From NCBI GenBank assembly GCA_036768485.1, contig JAVLUZ010000271.1:4570309-4634308 (forward strand): a DNA stretch of 64,000 nucleotides, read 5' to 3'. Under the pieces are notes generated by a model. That model did no database searches. It saw only the letters and a program-made list of their open reading frames with translations, and was not told the origin of the DNA. Origin of the DNA: Mermis nigrescens (Eukaryota; Nematoda; Enoplea; Mermithida; Mermithidae). The translations under genes and the position numbers were made by a program. Shown in pieces: positions 33,866 to 44,209 of the stretch (its first letter is position 1; each line of letters begins with the position of its first letter).

Positions 33866-34652
33866 TCGCCACGAAATTAGAACAATGTACAGTTCAATGA
33901 GTTTATTTAGAAACGCTTTTTCACTTCCTGAACACACGATTCCTAAAGACCGTGGTTTTTTATCGGCAGATTTTTCCCGATGTACAAAGACTTTTCGGGA
34001 CCGTCTTTGTAAATGTACAATGATTTTTGGAAGACAAAAACTGCAAAAAAGGTCTAAAATTCACAAAAACTATTCGGCGCTTCGCATCAAAATGAGCAAT
34101 GTGTGTATAGTATATATCTTTAGAACAGCAGAAATTGTATTTTGAAAGGAAAAATGTCAAATTTTTCGGCGCTTCGCGCCGTTTTAAGACTTTTCCTAAT
34201 GATTTTTGCCCTCAGAAACCCAGAAATTAGCTAAAATACACTATCAAAGGTCGAACAACTCTGTTTTTACCACACTAAAATTGCTACTGTACCATATTAT
34301 AATACCCAAAAATTTGTGTGTACAAAATATACAAAGACTTTTAGGGACCATCTTTGTACCATGTACAAATGGACCTTGTACAAAAAAACCGTGGTCTTTG
34401 TACCATATTCCGCCCGTTCCTAAACAGACGCGTGATGATAGCGCGCATGAGCGCATTACATATGTACACAATATCATACGCATATGGATCGCACGAGTGA
34501 TTAATGTATGATATTGTGTACATGATACGCACACGCGCGTTCTCCTCGTGCGTGTGTTTAGGAACGAGGAATCGTGCGTTTAGGAAGTGATAAAGCAATC
34601 CCAAATAGACTCATTGGATTATTTGTTAGTCAAATTTCGTGGCGAGCACTGT
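33866..34652. mobile_element. Long inverted-repeat element interrupted by a MITE
   Basis: The left arm, about 33866-33946 (gctcgccacgaaatt, caatgagtttatttagaaac, cacttcctgaacacacgatt), is the imperfect inverse of 34566-34652. The interior right of the insertion holds a further inverted repeat, gtacacaatatcata versus tatgatattgtgtac (about 34463-34524). The MITE at 33948-34416 is inserted just inside the left arm. Confidence 0.65.
33948..34416. mobile_element. CAGTGTTTTTT-family MITE
   Basis: Contains the full family interior with two hairpins (34076 degenerate, 34169) and ends in ccttgtacaaaaaaaccgtgg. ttcctaaa occurs exactly on both sides (33940-33947, 34417-34424). The right end has about 25 extra bases compared with other copies. 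Confidence 0.7.
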
Positions 34653-34740
34653 ATAGGTACTTTAACAACGCAGCAAGCAACCACTGATTAATTAATTTAT
34701 TAATCATCGATCAATTAATGAATTACCTAATTAATTTTAC

Positions 34741-34963
34741 CTGAATTTGTTTGATAAGGTCGGCCTCTAGACTAGCGTAAGTGGCTTGACGGCCAGTTCG
34801 ACTCAGCGTTTCGCCCTCGTCGTTCGACCTACCGTACGCCTTATCGAGCGCCAAATCTGACGCGGCCTTTAACCTTTGGCTGACCAGTGGTTTTAGAGTG
34901 CCGGACGACGTGACCGACTGCGGCGGCACCGGCACATTCGAAATGTCTACCGGCAAACCGCAA
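34741..34963 (-). CDS. CC2D1: CC2D1 orthologue, linker/DM14 exon (most 5' found)
   Basis: A 223-bp exon after an acceptor ...GCATTTAG. It encodes CGLPVDISNVPVPPQS, matching the conserved G-L-P-V-D-I-x-x-x-P-x-P-P motif between CC2D1 DM14 repeats. A polar region follows, then TYASLEADLIKQIQ ending at the donor CAG|GTAAAA. Its first base completes a codon from an upstream exon that I cannot find. Its last codon is complete, joining in phase to 30016-30189. The DM14 repeats mediate ESCRT-III CHMP4 binding in known family members. The N-terminal exons should lie upstream on the minus strand (higher coordinates), across or beyond the gap at 36413. Confidence 0.9.
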
Positions 34964-35184
34964 CTAAATGCGTTCAACATCATGTTACCATTTGGTATGT
35001 AAAGTGGTTTACACTACAGCAAATCCCGTTGGAGTTTCGCGCGCAAAGGTACGACGTCAGCATGCCATTAACACAACTTCGAAATGCGTTTTCAACTAAT
35101 ATTGCGGAACCGATGGCAGGCATGTTCGCATATTTGTTCGATAAGCGTTGGTTAAAGCGGTTTAAAGCAAACCTCTCTCGCTAT

Positions 35185-35783
35185 CAGTGGCGGATCTAGG
35201 ATTTTCCTGAGGGGGCGATACCCAAAATTTTCCAAAAACAGTCAAAAATGGGTCCAAAAAATTTGCCCTTCCCGCGTAAAATGGCGTTTTTTGGCCTTTT
35301 ACACTGTCTACTTTGATTTGAAATCAATTTAAACGCAACTTTGTTCGGAAAACTTTAAAATTTTCGACAATTTTGTGCGAAAAAATGATTAAATTTCTTT
35401 GACTTAAGCAAAAAAACGGCGCGAAGCGCAGAAAAATTTGTGAAATCAGGGCTTTAGGACGTGTAGAAACTTGATTTACTGCTCTGTTTCCTGTATTCGT
35501 AGCATTTGACGCAGAACGTCGAAATTTTTTTAAAGTTATGCTCGAAAATAGAATACATCTATGCTGAAATTCTTTCGGAAGCTATTCCTTGCGCAAAAAA
35601 TGACTTCCAGGTCGCAAAGAAAGTCGATAAATGTTATACACAGGTAGCGCTGGGGAAATTTGAGAACTTATGATAACTGGACGGCCAAAAATCGTTGCAA
35701 ATTACATATCCATTCTTCATTTCGCCAAATATTTGTTTTCAAAGGAGGGGGAGGCGGCCGCCTCCCCGCTAAATCCGCTCCTG
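35185..35783. mobile_element. CAGTGGCGGATCC-family element
   Basis: A 599-bp element from CAGTGGCGGATCTAGGATTTTCC to CTAAATCCGCTCCTG. The flanks ctcgctat and ctctttat match 6/8. The hairpin ggcgcgaagcgc lies at about 35419. Close to the 22952 copy. Confidence 0.75.
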
Positions 35784-35925
35784 CTCTTTATCAAACATTT
35801 TGTGTTCGATACGACGCGCAGGTGCACGGAGGTCGCGCCGTATTCTCATGTTTTAAGTATATTTTCATCAATTTATTAGATTTTTTATTTAATTTTGAAT
35901 TTTGGTTGTTTATCATGCTCCTGAG

Positions 35926-36363
35926 GAGTGTTTTCTTTTGTACTCGGCAAAGATTTTCCCCGATGCACAAAGACTTCTCGGGACCGTCTTTGTACATTTA
36001 CAAAGATTTTAAAAAAAGACAAAATTGCAAAAAAGGTCTAAAATTCGCTAAAATTTTCGGCGCTTCGCGCCGAAATGAGTAATTGTGTGTTTTATAGATC
36101 ATTATAGTGGCAGGAATTGCATTTCAAAAGAAAAAATGTCAAATTTTTCGGCGCTTCGCGCCGTTTTAAGACGATTCTTAGTGACTTTTGCCCTTAGTGA
36201 CCCAGAAATTAGCTAAAATACACTGCCAAAAGTCAAAAAACTCTGTTTTTTACCATACTGTACTATATTATAGTACCCGAAAATCTGTGTGTACAATATG
36301 TTTAAAGACTTTTGGGGACCATCTTTGTACATGTACAAACGGAACTTGTACAAAAAAATACTG
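35926..36363. mobile_element. CAGTGTTTTTT-family MITE
   Basis: A 438-bp element from GAGTGTTTTCTTTTGTACTC to TTGTACAAAAAAATACTG. The flanks ctcctgag (35918-35925) and ctcctgaa (36364-36371) match 7/8. Hairpins lie at 36059 and 36149. Confidence 0.8.
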
Positions 36364-36412
36364 CTCCTGAACAGTGGCGTAATCTTCCGAGGGAAAAAAT
36401 TGGAGATGCTAA

Positions 36413-36512
36413 NNNNNNNNNNNNNNNNNNNNNNNNNNNNNNNNNNNNNNNNNNNNNNNNNNNNNNNNNNNNNNNNNNNNNNNNNNNNNNNNNNNNNNNN
36501 NNNNNNNNNNNN
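36413..36512. other. Assembly gap (100 N)
   Basis: Exactly 100 N, the usual placeholder for a gap of unknown size. A CAGTGGCGTAATC terminus starts just left of it (36373) and the right half of a CATACGTGGGC MITE emerges on its right. Confidence 0.99.
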
Positions 36513-36559
36513 CCTTCTGGGAGGGTGCATACCCCCCCAACTCCCCACGCCCAGGTGTG
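36513..36559 (+). mobile_element. CATACGTGGGC-family MITE, copy 6 (right end only)
   Basis: Only the last 47 bp, ending GCCCAGGTGTG at 36559, are visible; the rest is in the gap. The downstream octamer ttcaaaag would be its target copy. Confidence 0.75.
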
Positions 36560-36569
36560 TTCAAAAGTT

Positions 36570-36945
36570 ACATTGATTAACACAAGCGCTTTTCTGCGCT
36601 TAGGTTTCAAATTGCCACTCCAAGCAAGCAACGCATGTTGTTCAGGGAATTGGAAAAATGACAGCAACTATGCGTTTCACCTACATCATGCAAATCACAG
36701 TCACAGAACAAACTACTCTGGCTGTTGTCTTAATCATCGATGATTTACCGGAAGATCTGCTTCTAGGTTTTGACTTTTGCAAACAAGCCTTATTTTTCGT
36801 GAACACAACCAAAGATTGTGCTTTTGCCAATGGTTTTTGCGTCAAATTACTATCCGCAAATGACAAAAAACATTTACGCGTAAACCCTGATATGCAAACC
36901 GCGTGTCCAGTTTGTGCTCGTGTAACTGTTACCAAATAAATTGTC
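36570..36945 (+). pseudogene. Gypsy 1: protease remnant
   Basis: The frame starting at 36573 reads LINTSAFLRL, the degenerate equivalent of the retropepsin LIDTGA active site, with Asp replaced by Asn (AAC at 36579-36581). After a frame change, DDLPEDLLLGFDFC at about 36738 matches the distal LLG-x-D-F protease block. A cysteine pair VCARV follows. The protein is broken by stops and frameshifts. The 5' LTR and gag would lie to the left, in or beyond the gap. Confidence 0.7.
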
Positions 36946-37329
36946 ATTCAACCGCGTCACAAAGTTGTGACGCCCAGATTTGTTTGTTGTGGTCAATTCA
37001 ATGCTGAAATTGCACTTTTTGAACCTGATAATGATTTCATGCTAAGCAAATCACTGTTTGTCGCACCAGCAATCATTGACACATCAGTTCCTATTTTTCA
37101 CTTCACATCTGTTATATGACCAAGTCACCTATCAAAATTGATATCAGAGAATTCATTGGTTTTTTAACGACTGAAGCTGAAATTGTGTCCTCATGTTGCC
37201 CTATTGGATGATAGAGCGCCCAAACTTTTTGCATCAATCAACAAAGCCTTAAATGGCTCAGCAATAAATGCCCATCAGCAACAGCAGGTTTGTGATTTGT
37301 GTCAATGTCACTCCTCAATTTCCGCCCTA

Positions 37330-38295
37330 AAAGGAGAACCCCTAGGCCAAATGACACTGATGAAACATCATATAGACACAGGTGATAGCCCCCCGTTCAC
37401 AGGAAAAACATATTGCATCAAACATTTGCATCAAAAAAGTGATGCAAGCAGTTATTGATGAAATGCTAGCTGATAAAGTGATTCGTCCAACTACAAGCCC
37501 ATGGGCTAGTCCGTTATTCCTAATCGGTAAAAGGATGGTTCTTTGTGTCCACTTGTAGACTATTGTTGCCTAAATGAAGTGAACAAGACCCAAGTGTATC
37601 CGTTACCTCAAATCAAAGATTATTTTGATGCTCTCGGATCGGCAGTGTATTTTTCTATGCTAGATCTCAAATCAGGCTATTGGCAAATCCCATTAGATAA
37701 AGAATCACGGGAGAAAACAGCTTTCATTTGCTCCATTGGTCACTACAAGTTCAACGTGTTACCTTTTGGCCTCAAAAATGCACCAGGAGACTTTCAGCGC
37801 CTACTGGAATTAAATCTAGCAGGACTAAACTGGAATAAGTGCCTAGTTTACATCAACAATATCATAGTTTTTTCTCAAACTTTTCCAGAACATCTGCAAG
37901 ACTTAGAGAAAGTTTTTAAGGCCTTGAATGATGCAGATCTGCGCATTAAGCCTGACAAATGCCATTTCGCCCACCAAGAAGTGCAATTTTTAGGGCATAG
38001 AATTAGTTCTTTTGGGATTGCGCCATACCCAACAAAAGTTGCAGATGTACAAAGCTTTCCAACTCTTAAAAATGTGGAAGGTGTACAAAAATTCCTTGGC
38101 CTTGTACATTGGTTCAAGAAGTTTGTAAAGGATCTCGCAAAAGTAGCTGAGCCACTTTTCACGCTATTGCAAGAAGATATACCTTTTGTGTGGACTGAAA
38201 AGCATCAAGAAGCTTTTAAAAAATCAAGGATGCTTTCACTTCTCTGCCAATCCTACAATTGCCAAAGGTTGACAACAAATATCAGTTTATTTTGA
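37330..38295 (+). pseudogene. Gypsy 1: reverse transcriptase with YINN motif
   Basis: A Ty3/Gypsy RT. The N-terminal finger (HHIDTGDSPPF, then DEMLADKVIRPTTSPWASPL) spans two frames. The main 250-codon frame from 37543 reads LVDYCCLNEV, YPLPQIKDYFDALG, FSMLDLKSGYWQIPLD (motif A), VLPFGLKNAPGDFQRL (motif B) and then YINNIIVFS. The last is motif C, normally Y-x-D-D: both catalytic Asp codons read AAC AAT at 37855-37860. FLGHRISSFGI and the connection region KFLGLVHWFKKFVKD follow. It is dead as a polymerase regardless of the frameshifts at about 37440, 37530 and 38230. Confidence 0.93.
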
Positions 38296-38700
38296 CAACT
38301 GATGCCAGCAACTATGCTTTAGGTGCAATTCACACCCAAAAGCATCTGCTGTCAGGCAATCACTTCATACTCAGCTATTCTTGCCAAGTCTTGAATTCCG
38401 CTGAGTGAAATTATGCCACGACAGAGAAAGAAGCTCTAGCCATTGTATGGGCGATTAAATACTATCGTCACTATCTTTACAGAACCGAGTTTGTGGTTGA
38501 AACCGACCACCAAGCTCTCACATGGCTAGTTAATGTTAAAGACCCATCTAGTTGTCTTTGAAGATGGGGACTCAAGCTTCAAGAATACACATATGAAATT
38601 GTGTATGTCCCAGGCGCGTATAATTGTGCCGCCAATTTACTTTTGCGTCACCCAAAGTATGATGAAAATGAGCAAAAGTACAAAGCTGAAAGAAAAGCAG
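38285..38700 (+). pseudogene. Gypsy 1: RNase H domain
   Basis: Recognisable RNase H blocks: TTDASNYALGA with the first Asp, [20 protein letters not shown] with the catalytic Glu, and [12 protein letters not shown] with the second Asp. The distal YNCAANLLLRHP has Asn where A-D-x-L-S-R is expected. Stops at about 38407 and 38562 interrupt it. Confidence 0.88.
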
Positions 38701-39039
38701 TTGTGAACATAGCCAATCTATAATCCAAAAAATCCGAGTCGGAAGAGGATGATAATCCGCCCAACATACCTACTACATTAAATGCAAACAGAAATATACC
38801 ACCGGTATATTATGAGAGAAATATGCTGACAGATGCAGATAAAGCAAAAATGCTTATGCCAGCTAAACTGTTGGCAGAGCTACAACTTGATCCTTAAATC
38901 TTTGAAATTTGTGATTCATTCGATGATCTTCCTGAGAAGAAGTATCGCGATAAATTTACTTTTTTTTTCTTTTTTGACATTTTCAACCCAAACGTAACCC
39001 ACATGTCATCTATCAGCTCGTCATACTTAAATCTCTACG

Positions 39040-40360
39040 TCGTTTTATCCGATCAGAATTTCATGATTCAATTTTTGGTGCTCATTTCTCAGCCCAAAAA
39101 TTTTGCCCAATATCCAAATAAGATATTGGTGGCCACAAATGGAAAACAATGTCATTGCATTGTGTAAAAATTGTCATACATGTCTGCAACGTAAAATTTT
39201 GTCCATACCAGCATTGGTACCCCCAAAACCGATTGAAGTTGATGCTCCTTTGATCTCATTGCATGTGACTGTCTTCGCATGCCAAAATCTATCTCTGGAA
39301 ACGACCAAGTTGTAGTTTTCATGGATTATTTCACAAAATATGTCAAAGCATTTCCTATTTTGGACATAAAAGCTACTACAATCGCAAATCTTTTGCTACG
39401 TGGAATTATACCTAGACATGGAGTGCCTAAACATTTTTTGACAGATCAAGGATCCAATTTTCAATTTTACATCAACGTTAGTTGCTGAGATATGCAATAT
39501 CTTGCATATTCAGAAGATTTTACAACGCTGTACCATCCCCAATGTGATGGTCTGTTTGAGCATTATATTTGAATGTTGATTGACTGTTTGTCAAAGCTAT
39601 GTGCTCGTGACCAATATGATTGGGAACAGTATCTCCCATTTGTGTTGTTTGCCTATTGAGCAATGCCTCAAGCCTCAACAAATTTATCGCCATTTGTCTT
39701 ACTTTATGGTCAAGAGCCATCTTTTCCGTTAGATATTCAAATCTTGAATGATTTAACCCTTGACCCTGAATCACTTAACCAAGTTGAAGCATACTTAGCC
39801 AGCTTACTTCACTCCCTACGTGACTTACATGAGGCTGCAGCCATTAATTTAGCAAAAGCGCGTACACATCAAAAGCGATACTTTTTGGTTAAGAATATTG
39901 TTTATCTGAATAACAAAGCAGTTATTCAGTCGAACCAAGGCAAACTTGCTCCTGAGCAAGTGGGCCCATATTGTATCACCAAATTGCCAACTTCCAAAAC
40001 AGCTCGGATTGTCTACATTCACAATCCGCTCGTGACCACACCTGGGCATAGGGGGTTTGGGGGGTATGCAACCCCAACAAACCAAAATACCCCCCAGAAA
40101 CCAAAATCCCCCCAGAATACAATTTTTGAAATTTTTTTCGCATTTTTCGCAATTTTTTGATGCCAATGGATAGTGCTTGATGAGAAACGTCGAAAAATGG
40201 TGTTTTTATCACCATACCATTGTTTCTAAGGCCATTTTTTGACCTTCAAAAAAATCTTGCACCCCCCCCCACCAAAAAAAACTTCTTGCTGCCCACATAT
40301 GCTCGTGACTCACCTAGTTTATCGAAATAGGTTATTGCAATTGCCTAAATAGCCGTTTTC
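39040..40360 (+). pseudogene. Gypsy 1: integrase with GPY/F end
   Basis: HHCC zinc-binding region split over frames: F-x-A-H..AQK, then YWWPQMENNVIALCKNCHTCLQRK in two blocks. The catalytic core follows: VVVFMDYFTKYVKAFPI; LTDQGSNF (second Asp); and, after a frameshift, YHPQCDGLFEHY with the conserved Glu. Next is SPFVLLYGQEP from the frame at 39663. KLAPEQVGPYCI is the GPY/F motif of Gypsy integrase C-termini. The coding stretch is split by the MITE at 40037-40301. After it the frame resumes LVYRNRLLQLPK and stops at about 40352. Confidence 0.9.
40037..40301 (-). mobile_element. CATACGTGGGC-family MITE, copy 7
   Basis: A 265-bp reverse-orientation copy inserted in the Gypsy integrase tail. 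Exact ctcgtgac octamers lie at 40029-40036 and 40302-40309, and removing it restores the local reading frame order. Confidence 0.88.
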
Positions 40361-40370
40361 CGATTTCATT

Positions 40371-43285
40371 TTGGAGAAACACGCATATATTCCAGGCAAT
40401 ATTGTATTAGTTCAGGTCCCACATTGCCCTGTTTGCCCTGGGATAGCCATAGATTTTACTGAATTACCGGCTAGCAAATGCCATAAAAAGGAATGTGTTC
40501 CCGTCCGTTTACTTCTTATGTCTAAGTCCAATCATGCACTTCCCCTAAATAACGTTTCCCCTTTTTCAGAACCCTATTTTACCCAATTATGTCCAACCAA
40601 CTGCCAGAAAACATGGATAACAACCGTTCAAAGTTCAATTGCAATGGCCACACCCCTTCCAATGTCATAGAATTCTTCATGGACTTGCATGCGGCAGCTG
40701 CATGCTTGCAGCTATGCTTAGGACCTACGGGTCAAGACCATACGTGGGCAGCAAGAAAATTCTGGGGGGGGGTGCAAGATTTTTTGAAGGTCGAAAAATG
40801 GCCTTAAAAATGGTGGTATGGCGATAAAAACACCATTTTTCGACGTTTCTCATCAAGCACTATCCATTGGCATCAAAAAATTGCGAAAAAAACGAAAAAA
40901 ATTTTCAAAAAATTGAATTCTGGGGGGGTATTTTGATTTCTGGGGGGTATTTTGGTTTCTGGGGGGTGCATACCCCCCAAACCCCCCACGCCCAGGTGTG
41001 GTCAAGACTCTCTGTTAGCTGGGTGTGCTGGCTTCATTGCCAATATAGCGCCAGTTAGCCCACGTGCTGAACCTCAGCATTTTTGTCGTATCATGGCTCA
41101 ACATCATTGGTATTTTGAGCATTTTGGCAGAGCGCCACTGACTGCGCCATATGTCCCAGCCAATGATATCCGTGTAGTTTTTGTAGATTCGCCTGCAGAG
41201 TCATATGCGGCCATTGTCGCTATTCTTGCGCCAATGAATGCCTTAAATGGCCGTTTTCTTTTTGGCTTTGACTCAGAGTTTGTTAATGATTGTGTTTACA
41301 TGCCTTACTCCCAATGGGATGATCAGTATTGGGCCATAAGAGCCACGCATCATGATTCAAATGGTCTGTTTGTCCGTTTTATTCAGATCGCAACAGTTCA
41401 GCGGTCATGTTTTTGTATGGGACGTCGCACAGTTCCCACTTCCACTTTTGGCTTACATGAGTTGCTCACATACAGCTATCCGATGTTGCCTTAACTTGCC
41501 ATGGATCAGATAACAATTGCATTGCATACTTTCATGTGTATGCAACTTGCCTTTTGCTTGGGAGCACTATCAACAAAGTTGCCGTCAGCATCAGAGGCAC
41601 TGCATGCAAGCTATTTGAACACATAATTGATACGCTTCCGCTTGCCAATAATTTCATAAGAGCTGTGGCAACCACTCTGGGAAATCATTGTCTTCAAATG
41701 CTTTTACAGTATATGTTCAATCTCCAAATTTGCCAATCAGCCAGAATGGCAGTATGGTCAAGCTTGGAATCAAACTCCGTTGCCAGACCAAATGGTCCAA
41801 TATCTAATCACTGACTCACTTGGTGCTCTGGATCTGCATCTTTTGATCATGCGTCATGCACTTGATTGCTCATATATCTCTTTAACGGCTCTGACTAATA
41901 GAGAGCAATTTGCCAGAGATGAATTGTCCGGAAATCAAAAAGTCAAAAAGGATCACAAGTTTGATATGCCATTGGCTCAAGCCTGCTCAATACCTGCTAA
42001 ATCTAAAGCAGAGCTCGCCAAGAGAATCATACGCAGAGATATTGCAGAACAGAAAAAGAAAGAAAATGCCAAAGAATTCAAAAAAGGAAAACGCGATTGT
42101 AGACATTCTATCTAGCTTTGATGAAAGTGCAGAGGAATATGAGGAAGATGATAATGAATTGGATATAGAAAAGGTACAACCAGCTTTCACGTTAGCACCA
42201 GAAGCGTTGCAAGAAGCCTTCAACTGTGATGATGAAGTCTTCAAAGTTGTCGACAAAGCTGCCGAAAGTCCAATTGCAAATGTAGCCAAACCAGTGCAAA
42301 CATCTCAACCAGCAATCACAGCTGAAGAAGAAATGATGATGCAAGATCAGCCAACTTGCAGCTACAAATATCTGATTGTGCCTGAAGGAAAAACAAAAGA
42401 GAAACGTGATCAGATTCAAAATTTGGAAGATGAATTTGCTCAAGCTGTCCACAAAAGATTTTTCAAAGATTTAGAGGTTGTAGACAAATATCATGAAGAA
42501 ACTCAAGAAAGAGTGCTAATGTCACTGAATCAGTAACAAGCGCAAATATTTGCTCAGAGTCAAGATTCACTTGTGAGCCAGGCAGCCAAACATGCCGCTT
42601 GTGTATACACTGAAGAATTCAGAGCCATTCTTGTCAATGCTTTAGGGCAAGAATTCGCCAATCCGTTCATTGACACTCTAATCGCAGACAAAAACGAGCA
42701 TATCAAACATATGTTGAATAGGTTCAGCAATGTATATCAAGCCAATGGGCAACAACCATTGCCTCACGTTGTGCTTACTGGTCAACATCCGGCACCAAGT
42801 ATGTCAATCAAAATTTGACCAGCTTTGCCAATTCCATTTCTCAGCAAATTCACGCAACATCCGCATCCTTTCTACAACAACTCAACTTTTTGTCTAACTC
42901 ATTTTTACGTCTCAACCGGCCCAATGGTCAATGAATTTGGTTTAGAGTTCGTAGCTAACCACCCAAGGTTGCTAGAACCGCCTCAAGTTGAGCATCGAGC
43001 TAATTACACAATTTCATAGGAATTTTTTTTAAGCCTCGCCTAACAACCCCGCCCAACCTTCATGCTCCTTTGGCCTTAATGATTTGCCAAATGGCTGATG
43101 TTTTCAGTTCAATGAACGAAATTTTCGAAGAATACAAGTCAACTTTCTGTTTCATTCCGTCTTTTCAATCTACAACTTTCATGTCTGCGCCAATGCTTCT
43201 TCAATTTCTTGACAATCGGTTTTTAAGATTCCAATTCTGGTATCAAGAACCTAGAATTGCTTGGCGCATGGTCAAACAACTTTGA
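40371..43285 (+). pseudogene. Large intronless ORF: PWWP-like segment plus DEDDy 3'-5' exonuclease
   Basis: A chain of long plus-strand frames joined by single shifts. First, 40385-40580 reads IPGNIVLVQV..CPGIAI..VPVRLL..HALPLNNVSPF, with the layout of a PWWP domain (G-x-x-V-x-x-K...W-W-P-A...W-x-x-x-x-x-L-x-P-F) though its Trp residues are lost. Then, around the MITE at 40739-41000, comes an exonuclease fold: VVFVDSPAESYAAIVAIL; motif I FGFDSEF (D-x-E at 41270-41278); VRFIQIAT (41373-41396); KVAVSIRGTACKL (motif II region, with its Asp apparently lost); and WNQTPLPDQMVQYLITDS with the Y-x3-D motif III at 41801-41815. A Lys-rich then acidic linker (42050-42170) and a long uncharacterised C-terminus follow. 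It starts about 20 bp after the Gypsy integrase stop. Confidence 0.65.
40739..41000 (+). mobile_element. CATACGTGGGC-family MITE, copy 8
   Basis: A 262-bp element with exact gtcaagac octamers at 40731-40738 and 41001-41008, inserted in the exonuclease ORF. The host frame reads LCLGPTGQD before it and DSLLAGCAGF after it. Confidence 0.9.
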
Positions 43286-43919
43286 TGAATACTTAGATCA
43301 ATTTTTGTGGAAAGACTTCTCAATCCGTTTCCAAGCTTTCCAAGCAGATTCCAAAATGTATTTATGCACAAAATAATATAAAATATAGCTGGAGAGATGT
43401 TGAGTAAAATGTCATTTTCCTATATGGCTGCCTACATGGTAAAAACTTGTGTTTAGCAAATCTTACAAATGAACAAATTTTGTTTGATAACAATTATTGC
43501 TTAAGCAAGCCTATTCAAAGGCTAAACTATTTTGCTACTGTCAGGCATTCTACCTAAAATGTGTGCATAATGGGAGCAGTGACAATTTATCACTTTTCAT
43601 GCTACAATTAAAGTAAATTATTAATCAATTTAATTATTTTAATAATTTTGTATTTTCCTTTTAGTTCTTAATTTAATAAATTTGATTTATTTTTTATACC
43701 CGGTTTAATATTATTTAATATAAAAAAGTATGATATTAAAAACTTTTTGAAGTTTCCTTTGGATAATCAGTTGCGCACAGGGGTACAGGAGGTGACACAG
43801 TGCATAGGTAGTGACATTTGTGTCAATTTATGAATTCTCAAAAACTGAAATTAAAAAAAACCTATGTTGCTAACTATACAGTCTCTAGCTTAAGCACAAG
43901 GTGATAATTGAGTAGTAAG
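43286..43919. other. No gene; possible 3' region of the Gypsy-linked unit
   Basis: AT-rich sequence with stops in all frames. If the exonuclease ORF belongs to the retroelement, its 3' LTR should lie here or beyond. I could not identify an LTR because the 5' partner is not in the window. Confidence 0.4.
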
Positions 43920-44201
43920 CATACGTGGGCAGCAAGAAATTTCTGGGGGTGGGTGCAAGATTTTTTTGAAGGTCAAAAAATGGCCTTAAAAATGGTGGTA
44001 TGGTGATAAAAACACCATTTTTTGACGTTTCTCATCAAGCACTATCCATTGGCGTCAAAAAATTGCGAAAAAAGCGAAAAAAATTTTCAAAAATTGAATT
44101 CTGGGGGGGGGTATTTTGATTTCTGGGGGGTATTTTGATTTCTGGGGGGGTATTTTGGTTTCTGGGGGGGGCATACCCCCCAACCCCCACGCCCAGGTGT
44201 G
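43920..44201 (+). mobile_element. CATACGTGGGC-family MITE, copy 9
   Basis: A 282-bp element with exact gtagtaag octamers at 43912-43919 and 44202-44209. The tattttgatttctgggggg segment is repeated three times in tandem near the right end, making it longer than most copies. Confidence 0.9.
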
Positions 44202-44209
44202 GTAGTAAG

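Noticed and set aside
40952..41010. N-terminus MVSGGCIPPKPPTPRCGQ of the exonuclease ORF
   Set aside because: These codons come from the inserted MITE; the pre-insertion frame continues from LCLGPTGQD upstream of 40739.
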